From NCBI GenBank assembly GCA_038210495.1, contig JBBQWR010000014.1, forward strand, positions 51,030 to 115,029: a DNA stretch of 64,000 bases. The letters run 5' to 3'. Source of the DNA: JBBQWR01 sp038210495. GTDB taxonomy: Bacteria; Planctomycetota; Planctomycetia; Pirellulales; DATAWG01. Shown in pieces: positions 7,317 through 16,148 of the stretch. Numbering within the stretch: the stretch's first letter is position 1; each line of letters opens with the position of its first letter. The position numbers and the translations under genes were made by a program. The notes under the pieces were generated by a model that had not been told where the DNA came from, made no database searches, and saw nothing but the letters and a program-made list of their open reading frames with translations.

Positions 7317-8795
7317 TCACACGGCGGATTCGGAGGGCACGACATACGGCGCCCGATAATTGCGGGTCAGCATGGCATCGGCGTCGGCGCTGCCAATGAA
7401 CGTTTCCGCCGCCGGGTCGAATTTAAGATCGGCGCCGACGCGGAACTTGTGCTTGTCGTCGAGTTGAACCTTGTTGTCCGACAGATGGGCGACGACGCGA
7501 TCCAGCGTTTCCTGCACCTTGTCGTGCGTCTTGAGCAGCTTGAGTTGATCGGCCGTTTCGCCGGCCGAGTGCAATTCGCCCAGCCGATAGGAAATGTTCG
7601 ACGTGTGGCACAGCGCGCTCGACAAATGCCCTTGCGCGATCGAGGCATTCAACTTGTCCGACTTTCGGCTACGGACGACGTCGAGGAAGTTGCCGAAATG
7701 GTCGCCGCCGCCGTTGAATGTCTCGATCAGTTTCCCCTTGAGATCGAAAGCCGTCGCGTTGCTGTAATCGGGACATACCAAATATCCTTGGCTGCCGTGG
7801 AATATCACGCCGATCTTGGCGTCGAGCAGCGGCTCGGTCCTCAATCCCCGAACCTCGAACACGAGCGTCTTGCCGTTGTTGAATTCGTGAATCGCCACCT
7901 GCGTGTTCGGCGTATCGCCGGCGTCCTCGTAGCCGAATCGACCGCCGTAGCTCATGACGCTCGACGATAATCCATCGGCGCCCAAACCCCAGCGAGCGAT
8001 GTCCATCTGGTGAATGCCCTGGTTGCCGATGTCGCCGTTGCCATAGTCCCACTGCCAGTGCCAGTCGTAATGAAACTGCGGGCGAGTCACCGGCTTGATC
8101 TGAGCGGGTCCGCTCCAAAGATCGTAGTTCACTTCCGCGGGAACCGGATAATCCCCTCGGGGGCCGATCGATCCGCGCGGCTTGTAGCACAAGGCGCGAG
8201 CCAGCTTCACCTCACCGAGTTCGCCGCTCCGCAGATAGGCGATCGCCTTGTGCAAACCGGAGGACGATCGACTTTGCGTGCCGGCTTGGCAAATTCGGTC
8301 GTGCTTCGCGGCGGCCTGCGCCACGCGGCGACCCTCGCTCACATTGTGGCTCACCGGCTTCTCGACGTAGACGTCTTTGCCGGCCTGAATCGCCCAAATC
8401 GCGGCCAGCGAGTGCCAGTGGTTGGGCGTGGCAATGCTGACGAAATCCACGGACTTGTCGTCGAGCAACTTCCGCAAATCCTGAACATATTTCGGCTTGT
8501 AGCCCGACTTCTTTTCGATCTCCGTGCAGCGCCGATTGCCGATTTTCGTGTCGATATCGCAGACGTATGCTAGCTCGACATTCTTGTGGCTGGTCCATTC
8601 CTTGATGTGCTCGCCGCCGCGGCCGTTGGCGCCGATCACAGCGCCCAGCAGCTTCTCGTTCGCCGATTTGCTCGGCGCGGCTGTATCTGCGAACAGCCGG
8701 CTACCGCAAAGTCCGGCGAACGAAGCGGCCGCCATCGCGGCAGCCGTCGCGAACATCGAATCTTCCAAGAATTTACGTCGATTCATCTCGCCCAT
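7317..8795 (-). CDS. Tat-exported Gfo/Idh/MocA-family oxidoreductase
   Basis: A 492-residue NAD(P)-dependent sugar/polyol dehydrogenase-type protein. The N-terminus (NRRKFLEDSMFATAAAMAAASFAG) carries a twin-arginine signal, so it is folded in the cytoplasm and exported, as in the many planctomycete secreted Gfo/Idh proteins. The Rossmann region starts at LLGAVIGANGRGGEHI, the central motif VSIATPNHWHSLAAIWAIQAGKDVYVEKPVSHN contains the family EKP, and the C-terminal region is the GFO/IDH/MocA C domain with a bacterial type extension. The start may instead be the third downstream Met (MNRRKF, 8786). Substrate unknown; a role in glycan processing fits the adjacent lactonase gene. Confidence 0.92.
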   Translation of the reverse strand: MGEMNRRKFLEDSMFATAAAMAAASFAGLCGSRLFADTAAPSKSANEKLLGAVIGANGRGGEHIKEWTSHKNVELAYVCDIDTKIGNRRCTEIEKKSGYKPKYVQDLRKLLDDKSVDFVSIATPNHWHSLAAIWAIQAGKDVYVEKPVSHNVSEGRRVAQAAAKHDRICQAGTQSRSSSGLHKAIAYLRSGELGEVKLARALCYKPRGSIGPRGDYPVPAEVNYDLWSGPAQIKPVTRPQFHYDWHWQWDYGNGDIGNQGIHQMDIARWGLGADGLSSSVMSYGGRFGYEDAGDTPNTQVAIHEFNNGKTLVFEVRGLRTEPLLDAKIGVIFHGSQGYLVCPDYSNATAFDLKGKLIETFNGGGDHFGNFLDVVRSRKSDKLNASIAQGHLSSALCHTSNISYRLGELHSAGETADQLKLLKTHDKVQETLDRVVAHLSDNKVQLDDKHKFRVGADLKFDPAAETFIGSADADAMLTRNYRAPYVVPSESAV

Positions 8796-8972
8796 GATGG
8801 AAACTTTCTCGAACAGCGTGGCATTGAGGGAATATCTATAAGGGACGGTCTGGTCATTTTTTCGCCAACGAACTGATAAAAGTCGCTCAGATCATTAAAA
8901 GGTGAGAGCTCATTTTATGTTCTCCTTCACCCTATCTTACCAAATCTATTGAGTGGTCAAAGTCAAAATGCC

Positions 8973-10187
8973 TCATTGCCTCGCCGCCGCCGGCGGCAAT
9001 ATCTGCACGCAGACCGGGGCGCCGACTTCGACCTTGTGCCCGGTCGGCTTCAACTTACCGGTCTCCGGATCGATTCGCATCACGACCAGGTTGTCAGAAT
9101 CTTGGTTGCCGCAGACCAGAAACGCGCCGGTCGGATCGACGGCGAATCCTCGGGGTGTTTTTCCGCCGCTCGACTGATGCTCGACGAAGGTCAACTTGCC
9201 GCCGAGCGGATCGATCGAGAAAACGGCGATGCTATTGTGTCCGCGGTTGGAGGCGTACAGCGTGCGCCCCGACGGATGGACGGCGATTTCCGCCGTCGTG
9301 TTTTCGCCTTGGAAACCCGCCGGAAGCGTCGAAATCGTGTCGAGCGTCTTGCCGGCTCCGCGAAGGCCGTCGTACTCCAGCGTCGTCACGGTCGAGGCCA
9401 TTTCGTTCAGGACATACAGAAATCGCCCATTGGCGCCGAACGCAAAATGTCGTGGACCCGAGCCGGGCTCGATCGATGCGAATGGCTCGTCGTTGGCCGT
9501 CAACTTTCCGGTCGCCTCGTCCAACTTGTAGACCAGCACTTTGTCGGTTCCCAGATCGCACGACAATACGTGCCGGCCGGTCGGATCGAAACCGATCGAA
9601 TGCGCATGAGGGCCTTCCTGCCGCTGTGGATTTTTGCCTTTGCCCTGGTGCTGAACGACGCTCGAGGCCGGCGACAATCGCCCATCGGCGGAAATCGGCA
9701 GCACGGCCACCGTTCCGCTGGAATAGTTCGCGACCAAGACGTGTTTTCCCTTGGGATCCACGACGATATCGCAAGGCGAGGCGCCTTCGGACGCTTGCGC
9801 GTTGAGAGCTTTTAGCTCGCTCGTGCGAGGATCGATGGCGAACGCGCTCACGCCGCCGGTATGCGGCTTCCCTTCGAACGATTCCGTTTCGTTGACCGCA
9901 TACAGGTACCGGTGCGAAGGATCGATCGCGACGAACGATGGGTTCACCGACGGCGCGACGCCGATGGGCGTAAGCGCGCCGGAATCGAGATCGAGATGGT
10001 ACGAGTAGATGCCTTTGCTCTTGCCGGATGTATAAGTCCCGACGAAGACGAGCAGCTTTTTCGGTTTCGCGTCGGAGATGTTTCGCGACGCCGCCGCCGG
10101 TTCGCCCGCCACGACGGTGGCCAACGAGCCAGTCAACATCGACGCCAAGACGTACCCGGGAAACACAATATATCGGCCAATGCTCAT
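8973..10187 (-). CDS. Secreted lactonase-family seven-bladed beta-propeller protein
   Basis: A 404-residue protein of the 6-phosphogluconolactonase/muconate lactonizing (Pgl-type, YbhE-like) family. A signal peptide covers about residues 1-28 (VLASMLTGSLATVVAGEPA). The first blade reads LLVFVGTYTSGKSKGIYSYHLDLDSGALTPIG, then repeated blades such as NPSFVAIDPSHRYLYAVNE and PCDIVVDPKGKHVLVANYSSG. Intracellular members hydrolyse 6-phosphogluconolactone; an exported version must act on another lactone or only bind. It follows the same strand as the oxidoreductase but with a 180-base gap ahead of that gene. Together they could oxidise a sugar to a lactone and open the ring, which is inference. Confidence 0.88.
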   Translation of the reverse strand: MSIGRYIVFPGYVLASMLTGSLATVVAGEPAAASRNISDAKPKKLLVFVGTYTSGKSKGIYSYHLDLDSGALTPIGVAPSVNPSFVAIDPSHRYLYAVNETESFEGKPHTGGVSAFAIDPRTSELKALNAQASEGASPCDIVVDPKGKHVLVANYSSGTVAVLPISADGRLSPASSVVQHQGKGKNPQRQEGPHAHSIGFDPTGRHVLSCDLGTDKVLVYKLDEATGKLTANDEPFASIEPGSGPRHFAFGANGRFLYVLNEMASTVTTLEYDGLRGAGKTLDTISTLPAGFQGENTTAEIAVHPSGRTLYASNRGHNSIAVFSIDPLGGKLTFVEHQSSGGKTPRGFAVDPTGAFLVCGNQDSDNLVVMRIDPETGKLKPTGHKVEVGAPVCVQILPPAAARQ

Positions 10188-10385
10188 AGCTCACCGTCGT
10201 CGTAAGGATCGAGGATAGTAAGAAATCTAGTTTGACATCGTATGCTGGAAAGCGGTCGCTTGCAAAGCGCCGGTTAAACGACTCGGCGGACGTTTCGCGA
10301 AACAGTTGATCGCGTGGCGGCCCGCAGAGCATAATCGTCGTGGCGTCGTCAGTCCGGCACTCGAACAATCGCACACTCTTTGAAC

Positions 10386-11174
10386 ATGTCGCACTTTTTC
10401 CGAATTCTGTTGTTGAGCGTGCTGATATTGACGGTCGCCGAGTCCAATCTCTCGGCTCGCCATCGCCGGCGAGGATGCTGTTCGACTGCGCCAACTGGCT
10501 CGCCAGTATCTCCCGCAGGTGCGGTGGTTTCCAAGGGTCAGTCGGATGTGGCCACCGCTGCGTCGGCGACGCGGGCGGCGGCGTCTGCAACGCAGCCTTC
10601 TTGGCTCTCGTTGTTCGACGGCAAGACGCTCGGCAAATGGCAACCGTCTGAGTTTGGCACGCAAGGCAAGATCGATGCGAAGGATGGCCGGCTTGTCATT
10701 GGGTTCGGCGACGGCTGTAGCGGCGTCACATGGAAGGGCGATTTTCCGAAACTCGACTATGAGATCGGCCTCGAAGCGATGCGCGTCGAAGGGACCGATT
10801 TCTTTTGCGGGTTGACGTTTCCCGTTCGGGACACGTGCTGTAGCTTCATCGTCGGCGGCTGGGGCGGAAGCGTGGTCGGCATCTCGTCGATCGATGGCGA
10901 GGACGCCGCCGCGAACGACACGACTCAGGTGAAGTCGTTCGATAACGGCAAGTGGTACGCGATCCGCGTCCGCGTGACGGGCGATCGAATTCGCTGTTGG
11001 ATCGACAACGAGCGGATCGTAGACCAGCCGATCAAAGACCGCAAGCTATCGGTTCGTAGCGAAGTCGAAGCCTCGGAGCCGCTGGGGTTGGCGGCTTGGA
11101 AAACGACCGCCGCCGTGAGGGCCATTCAGTATCGCCGACTATCCGCAGACGAGGCCCAAGAAGATAAGAAGTAA
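10386..11174 (+). CDS. Secreted DUF1080 (3-keto-disaccharide hydrolase type) protein
   Basis: A 262-residue protein. A signal segment (MSHFFRILLLSVLILTVAESNLSA) precedes a cysteine- and Ala-rich linker. Residues about 75-262 match the DUF1080 concanavalin-like fold, beginning SLFDGKTLGKWQPSEFGTQG, continuing with VTWKGDFPKLDYEIGLEAMR, and ending DNGKWYAIRVRVTGDRIRCWIDNERIVDQ. Planctomycetes have many such proteins, and some members act on 3-keto-glucosides, the products of Gfo/Idh-type oxidation, so a link with the oxidoreductase at 7317 is plausible. I start at the ATG; a TTG two codons earlier is open. It is divergent from the lactonase gene across a 198-base gap. Confidence 0.85.
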   Translation: MSHFFRILLLSVLILTVAESNLSARHRRRGCCSTAPTGSPVSPAGAVVSKGQSDVATAASATRAAASATQPSWLSLFDGKTLGKWQPSEFGTQGKIDAKDGRLVIGFGDGCSGVTWKGDFPKLDYEIGLEAMRVEGTDFFCGLTFPVRDTCCSFIVGGWGGSVVGISSIDGEDAAANDTTQVKSFDNGKWYAIRVRVTGDRIRCWIDNERIVDQPIKDRKLSVRSEVEASEPLGLAAWKTTAAVRAIQYRRLSADEAQEDKK

Positions 11175-11377
11175 AGGCTGTGGTCGGCTGTACGCCGATT
11201 GCTTGGAATTAAAATTCTTCGAGCGTCCTCTTGCGGCGCCCTCCGCCGTGGCCGCCCCGACCTCCGCCTTGCGATTAGCTTGTCGTCGTCTCATAATATT
11301 GGGGTTCGTGCGTCACTCGTTGGAGCGCCGGCGGACCAGCCCTGACTCTATTCTTATTTGTCAAATTGCCGACTCGC

Positions 11378-13729
11378 ATGCCTCCGCAGTTCGACTCTTA
11401 CTACAAATGGCTTGGCATTCCGCCGTCGGAGCAGCCCCCGAATCATTATCGGTTGCTGGGCGTCAACCTATTCGAAACCGACAGCGACGTCATTGCGACG
11501 GCCGCCGACCAGCGAATGATCCATTTGCGATCGTTTCAAGCAGGTCAGTACGCCAATGAGTCGCAGCAACTGCTCAACCAGGTGTCGGCGGCTAGAATTT
11601 GTTTGCTCAGGGCGGAGAAAAAAGGAGAATACGACGCCGCGCTGCACCAGTGGATGATGGCCGGCCAGCAGCAGCAAGATGCGCAGCGCCAGGCGGCGCA
11701 AGCGATGTCGGTCCCACCACCGGCCGGCCCGCCTCAGCACGACGTCGTCGAAGCGGCCGATTCCGAACCGGCGATCGAGCGAGCGTCCGATCCGCTGGAT
11801 TACTCCGGCGCTGCCGGCGACCCGTTGGATTTTACAAGCAATTCGTCCGCGCCGCGTTTCAATGTCTCGCGGGCTGCGAAAACGCCCGGCGTCCCCGCCC
11901 TGATGATCGCGGGACCGATCGTCGGCTTGATCGTCGCGATCGCGGCAATTGCGATTTTTAATTCGCAAGACAAGGACGAGCCCGATGCGGCGGCGCTGAA
12001 GTCCGCGGCAACGCCGAAGCGCGGCGACGATAAACGGGCTCCGTCGAGCGATTCGGCAAACAAAGCCGGCGATCCATTCCGGCATCCGGTGGTTCCACTG
12101 ACGCCTCACCGCCCGATCGGCTCGAACAATACGAACGGCCCGACCGGTGGCCGCGATAAGAAAGACGTTCCGCCTCGAACCGGCCCGCAACCGGTCGATA
12201 ATCAGGCGGCCTCAAATACGACGGCGCCCTCCCCCCCCAACACGACGCCCGACAAAGGCTCGATGCCTTCCGTCGGTTTGCCGAGCGACTCTGGTTCGAC
12301 GCCTACCGACGAATCGAAAACGGGCGGGCGCCCGGGGGTCGCGATCGATAATGTTTTCATCGCCTCCAACGAAAATCGGGCTCCGGCGCCCAATGCCGAC
12401 ATCCAGCTGAAGTTGCTCGCCAAGCTCCGGGAAATCCTCAAAGACGACTACGCCAAAGCGAAGTCGCCGGATAGCCGAACAGAATTGATTCGCAAGCTCA
12501 TCCAGCTTGCCCGCGAAACAAAGGACGATTTGCCGATGGCTTATGTGATGGTCAAGGAGGCGCTCGACACTGCCGTCCGGGCCGGCGATCCACGATTGGC
12601 CGCCGAGGCCGTCAAGTTAATGACCGAGAGATACCATGTCGACAACTCGGAAATCATCACCAAGAGTTTGGTTCAACTTAGTCACAGCGCCAAGACATCA
12701 GAGATCCGCGGCGTAATCGCCAAGTTCGCGCTGGATCTCGTCGACCCGGCGATCGCGGCGACTAAGTATGACGCGGCCGTCGAGTTGGCTACCACGGCCG
12801 CAACGCTCGCCGCGCAGGAAAAAGAGCCGGTCTACCGCGACATGGCCCGCGACGCCGCCGATCGAGCCCGGCGTGCCCAACGTGCGTCGAGGGAATACGA
12901 GACGGCGATCGAGAAGCTGGCTGCGGCGCCCGACGATCCGGAAGCCAATTTCATGGCCGGCAAAGCCGAGTGCTTTTGGAAGAACGATTGGACGGCTGGG
13001 CTACTCCGGTTGGCGAAAGGAAGCGACGAAAATTTGCGTCAATTGGCGGAGCAGGAGCTACTAGCGGCCAACCAGTCTCCAGATCCGATGCAACTCGCCG
13101 ATGCCTGGTGGGACGTGGCGGAAAAGCGAATCGACAAGGGCGAAAAAAAAGACGACCCCACGATCCGAGGCATCCGCAATCGAGCGGGCCACTGGTATCG
13201 GTTGGCCGAAAAAAACCTCACCGGTCTGAATCTCGCAAAGGCTCAAAAGCGCATTGAAGAATCCGGCGTCGAGCCAGCCCCGATCGAGGCGGCGACCGAC
13301 GTCTTTCTCGACGACATCCGGGAACGAACGGCAAAAGTCGGACACGGCCAACTCGGCAAACACGGCGCCAAGGGCTACGATGTTCGCGGCGAGGTGCTGG
13401 TTCGCGGCGTAAAGCCTGCTCATGCTCTGTCGATGCATCCAACCGACGTCGGGGCCGCGACGGTCAATTACGAGTTGTCGGCCAGCTATAAGTATCTCAC
13501 GGCTCAGGTCGCGCTCATGGACGATAGCGCGCCCAAGTCGGACATTACATTTCGCGTACTAGGCGACGGCAAAGTGCTCTGGACATCGCGACCCATGAGA
13601 AACAAGGGAGACATGACGCCGTGTCGCGTTTCGATCGGCGGCGTCCGCTCGCTGCAATTGGAAGTCGCCAGCGAGGGATCGCCGGACTATGGACACGCAG
13701 TTTGGCTGAATCCAAAGCTGATCAGGTAA
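11378..13729 (+). CDS. Membrane protein with degenerate J-like N-terminus and C-terminal NPCBM domain
   Basis: A 783-residue protein from the ATG of MPPQFDSYYKWLGIPP. Residues 1-95 resemble a planctomycete J-like domain (NHYRLLGVNLFETDSDVIATAADQRM, then LNQVSAARICLLRAEKKGEYDAAL) but lack the HPD tripeptide needed to stimulate DnaK. A Pro/Gln linker leads to one transmembrane helix (about 171-194, VPALMIAGPIVGLIVAIAAIAIF), then a disordered Asp/Thr/Pro region, a helical repeat-like region (about 345-620) and a C-terminal NPCBM-like beta domain (about 640-783, ending PDYGHAVWLNPKLIR) that in other proteins binds carbohydrate. The predicted topology is J-like part inside and NPCBM outside. The S41 protease gene starts seven bases after its stop. 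Confidence 0.8.
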   Translation: MPPQFDSYYKWLGIPPSEQPPNHYRLLGVNLFETDSDVIATAADQRMIHLRSFQAGQYANESQQLLNQVSAARICLLRAEKKGEYDAALHQWMMAGQQQQDAQRQAAQAMSVPPPAGPPQHDVVEAADSEPAIERASDPLDYSGAAGDPLDFTSNSSAPRFNVSRAAKTPGVPALMIAGPIVGLIVAIAAIAIFNSQDKDEPDAAALKSAATPKRGDDKRAPSSDSANKAGDPFRHPVVPLTPHRPIGSNNTNGPTGGRDKKDVPPRTGPQPVDNQAASNTTAPSPPNTTPDKGSMPSVGLPSDSGSTPTDESKTGGRPGVAIDNVFIASNENRAPAPNADIQLKLLAKLREILKDDYAKAKSPDSRTELIRKLIQLARETKDDLPMAYVMVKEALDTAVRAGDPRLAAEAVKLMTERYHVDNSEIITKSLVQLSHSAKTSEIRGVIAKFALDLVDPAIAATKYDAAVELATTAATLAAQEKEPVYRDMARDAADRARRAQRASREYETAIEKLAAAPDDPEANFMAGKAECFWKNDWTAGLLRLAKGSDENLRQLAEQELLAANQSPDPMQLADAWWDVAEKRIDKGEKKDDPTIRGIRNRAGHWYRLAEKNLTGLNLAKAQKRIEESGVEPAPIEAATDVFLDDIRERTAKVGHGQLGKHGAKGYDVRGEVLVRGVKPAHALSMHPTDVGAATVNYELSASYKYLTAQVALMDDSAPKSDITFRVLGDGKVLWTSRPMRNKGDMTPCRVSIGGVRSLQLEVASEGSPDYGHAVWLNPKLIR

Positions 13730-13736
13730 ATGATCC

Positions 13737-15146
13737 ATGCCCCGCCGCAACTTCCTCGTCATTCTGATTTCGGCCGCTATTTCGCTGGCTTGCTTCCAAG
13801 TCGTCGATCGTAATCCTTACGGTCGATATTTCTCGGACATCATGGGCAGAATCGACCGCCTCTATGTCCGGCCGGTCGACGATCGCCGGCTGTTCGATTT
13901 GGCCGTCAACGGGATGCTCAAGGATCTCGACGAGCATTCCGATTTCTATGACCCGCGAGGCGCCGCGGCGCTGCTCTCGGCGATCGAGCAGCACTACGCC
14001 GGAGTGGGCATCGAAGTCAATTTTGACGTCAAGTCGAAGAAGTTGCTTGTGATGGGCACGCTGGTCGGTTCGCCCGCTTATCGAGCCGACATTCTGATCG
14101 GCGATCAAATCTTGAAAGTCGACGACACCAAGATCGGCGACTTGAAAACCGACGACGAGACCCGGACGGACCCGGCGACACGGTTGATTCGCGGACCGGT
14201 TGGCAGCACGGTTCGGCTGACGCTGCTGCGCCGGACGAGCAAAGAGCCGCTGGTCGTAACGCTCAAGCGTGCGGACATCACGACCGACTCGGTCTTTGGC
14301 TATAACCGCAATGCGGACGACACTTGGAATTATTGGATGCCCGGCCAACCGGGAATCGCCTATATCCGATTGAGCACGTTTGGCGATCGGAGCGCCGACG
14401 AATTGCGGTTGGCGCTGGAGTCGCTCGAACCCCAAAAGCTCAAGGGCCTGGTGCTCGATCTGCGATTCAATGGCGGAGGCGCCCTGAAAGCGGCCATCGA
14501 GATTTGTAGCCTGTTCGTGCCCAAAGCCGCGCTGATCGCCACCACCCGCGGCCGAGACGACACGATCATCGACGAGTTGCGGGCGATCGGCCCGGGCGCC
14601 TATCAGAACTTCCCGCTGGTGCTGCTCGTCAATTCGTTTAGCGCCAGCGCCAGTGAAATCACGGCCGCCTGCCTGCAAGATCACCAGCGGGCTGTCATTT
14701 GTGGACAGCGATCATATGGCAAAGGCACCGTGCAACGGGTGCTCGATCTGGGCAGCGGGGTGGGCACGCTCAAGCTCACGATCGCCACCTATTGGCGCCC
14801 GAGCAATCAGAATATCCATCGCCACAAGGCCGCCAAAGACTCCGACGTATGGGGCGTAATGCCCGACGAAGGTTTTGCCGTGCCCCTGTCCGATAGCCAA
14901 GTCGAACGGATGATCGCGAGCCGCCGGCCCCGGGAAAGCGTGCGCCACTCACAGCCCGCGCAACCCGCGTTGGCGAGCGGAAAGACGCCGGAGGAAAATC
15001 CGACGACCGAGAATTCGGACACACGGCCTCAGGCGGAAAAGCCCTTGGACGACGTCGATGATCTTTCAGTCGACCCGCAATTGAAGCGGGCGGTGGAATA
15101 TCTCCGCGTTACGACAAGCCGCGGCATGGAGCCGCGCACGAAGTAA
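13737..15146 (+). CDS. S41-family C-terminal processing protease (CtpA/Prc type)
   Basis: A 469-residue protease. A signal anchor (RRNFLVILISAAISLACFQ) is followed by the N-terminal region, a PDZ domain (about 88-180, GVGIEVNFDVKSKKLLV to VGSTVRLTLLRR) and the catalytic domain. The serine/lysine dyad lies in the SFSASASE segment (S302-S306) and in RSYGKGTVQ (K329), with the preceding LDLRFNGGGALKAAIEI strand. The C-terminus has a low-complexity extension of about 90 residues. It starts seven bases after the NPCBM protein and is probably co-transcribed. The stop codon TAA lies inside a copy of the GAGCCGCGCACGAAGTAAGC repeat, so the last residues (GMEPRTK) are encoded by the repeat. Confidence 0.93.
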   Translation: MPRRNFLVILISAAISLACFQVVDRNPYGRYFSDIMGRIDRLYVRPVDDRRLFDLAVNGMLKDLDEHSDFYDPRGAAALLSAIEQHYAGVGIEVNFDVKSKKLLVMGTLVGSPAYRADILIGDQILKVDDTKIGDLKTDDETRTDPATRLIRGPVGSTVRLTLLRRTSKEPLVVTLKRADITTDSVFGYNRNADDTWNYWMPGQPGIAYIRLSTFGDRSADELRLALESLEPQKLKGLVLDLRFNGGGALKAAIEICSLFVPKAALIATTRGRDDTIIDELRAIGPGAYQNFPLVLLVNSFSASASEITAACLQDHQRAVICGQRSYGKGTVQRVLDLGSGVGTLKLTIATYWRPSNQNIHRHKAAKDSDVWGVMPDEGFAVPLSDSQVERMIASRRPRESVRHSQPAQPALASGKTPEENPTTENSDTRPQAEKPLDDVDDLSVDPQLKRAVEYLRVTTSRGMEPRTK

Positions 15147-15239
15147 GCGCCGCGCGACGCGATTTCTACTTAAGCCGCCCCGTGCTTACTTCGTGCGAGG
15201 CTCTCTTGGCAGCGTCTCCGCTTACGTCATGCGCGGCTC
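15129..15239. repeat. Cluster of three GAGCCGCGCACGAAGTAAGC repeats
   Basis: A direct copy at 15129-15148 matches the consensus exactly. Inverted copies lie at 15184-15203 (one mismatch) and 15220-15239 (two mismatches). The facing copies can form a 20-base stem with a 35-base loop between the convergent S41 protease and lipoprotein genes, so they may also end transcription. The first copy overlaps the 3' end of the protease gene. Confidence 0.75.
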
Positions 15240-15243
15240 TTTG

Positions 15244-15693
15244 TCACGTCCCGCAAGTCGAGCAGTGCTTCTTCTTCGGCGCGATCGGCGCCTCGTAAGA
15301 TGTCGTCCGCTCGCCCCCGGGCATTTCTTCCGGCGGCGCGAGAGTCGGCGCCGTGGTTCGAGGCGGAGCATAGTCGACGCCCGAGGCGCCGTAGCCGGCC
15401 GAATGTCGCGGCGGAAGTTGGTAACCGGGAACAGGATTGTTGTCGCCGGCATAATTGCCGTAGCAATCGCAGGGGTCGCACGTCGGCGGGTTGCTCTTCC
15501 AGTCGCCGTAGTATCGTTCGCAGCTACAGCCGCAGTCTTTCCAATAGCTTCCGCCGCCCGTGTACCCGTCAGGAACGGTACGTCGAGCCCAGGGACGACA
15601 GCAGCCGCTATTGCAACAACAACAGCAACCGCTGGAGCCCAGCAGGACGCCGAGCACTACGACCACGAGCAACTTCCGCGTGACTGCCAGCAT
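15244..15693 (-). CDS. Small cysteine-rich exported protein, probable lipoprotein
   Basis: A 149-residue protein I cannot assign to a family. The N-terminus is a signal sequence (RKLLVVVVLGVLLGSSG) ending at a run of five cysteines starting at C23 (GCCCCCNSGCC); the site resembles a lipobox but has serine rather than a large aliphatic at -3. Fifteen of 149 residues are cysteine, in CxCxC, CxxCxC and CxxC groups, and the rest is rich in Gly, Pro and Tyr. Metal binding or disulphide cross-linking in the envelope is possible, not shown. The ribosome binding site is excellent (AGGAGG), which supports a real, well-expressed gene. It is convergent with the protease gene. Confidence 0.78.
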   Translation of the reverse strand: MLAVTRKLLVVVVLGVLLGSSGCCCCCNSGCCRPWARRTVPDGYTGGGSYWKDCGCSCERYYGDWKSNPPTCDPCDCYGNYAGDNNPVPGYQLPPRHSAGYGASGVDYAPPRTTAPTLAPPEEMPGGERTTSYEAPIAPKKKHCSTCGT

Positions 15694-16148
15694 GTGCCAC
15701 CCCTCCTGAGGTAATCTTCATGGCCGCGGCCTATTTGCCGCGAAGTCAAGATCAATTGTCCAATGGCTCTATCGGCCCAGAGAACCGGCAGAATCGAGAA
15801 AATCGCTACGACCGCTCGATCCTGGGGGCGGCCTTTGCATGCGACGCTCGAATTTTTCCGGTCCTCGCTGGTTTGCGATTTCGCCACCGAAATCTTCTCA
15901 AGTGGCTATCCAGCTTGCCGCGCAGTTCGCCAAAACTGCACAAGATAACGCAACCTCATTAGTTGACAGTGCTAATCTCCGCCATTAACTTGGCAGTAGG
16001 ATGCCCTTTTTCTGGCCGATAGGCTGGTCCGGATTCGCAGTCGAATCCGCTGCCCTGGGGTGTTCACCACCTCCTCTTCGTCTCTAAGTGCAGATGGGCG
16101 CTGGGCCGCCGTTTGCCTCACGCATTGCCCTACCAGGAGCGCGGCGCC
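15694..16148. other. Divergent upstream region of the pilus/secretion locus
   Basis: About 455 bases without a convincing gene, between the leftward cysteine-rich gene and the rightward ATPase gene. A TTGACA box at 15963-15968 is followed 17 bases later by the weak hexamer TAACTT (15986-15991). This is a candidate promoter for the ATPase gene with a leader of roughly 150 bases. Nothing else is recognised. Confidence 0.45.
15702..15707 (-). promoter_or_regulatory. Ribosome binding site of the cysteine-rich protein
   Basis: AGGAGG on the minus strand, eight bases before the ATG at 15693. It is the main argument that this short unusual frame is translated. Confidence 0.75.

Noticed and set aside
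6798..7970. Rightward 390-codon frame over the pseudouridine synthase and oxidoreductase genes
   Set aside because: It is antisense to two well-supported genes and its protein is Arg/Gln/Gly-rich without any recognisable family.
15955..15990. A CIRCE-like element (GACAGTGCTAATC)
   Set aside because: Only one half-site is present; the partner half TTAGCACTC with nine-base spacing is absent.
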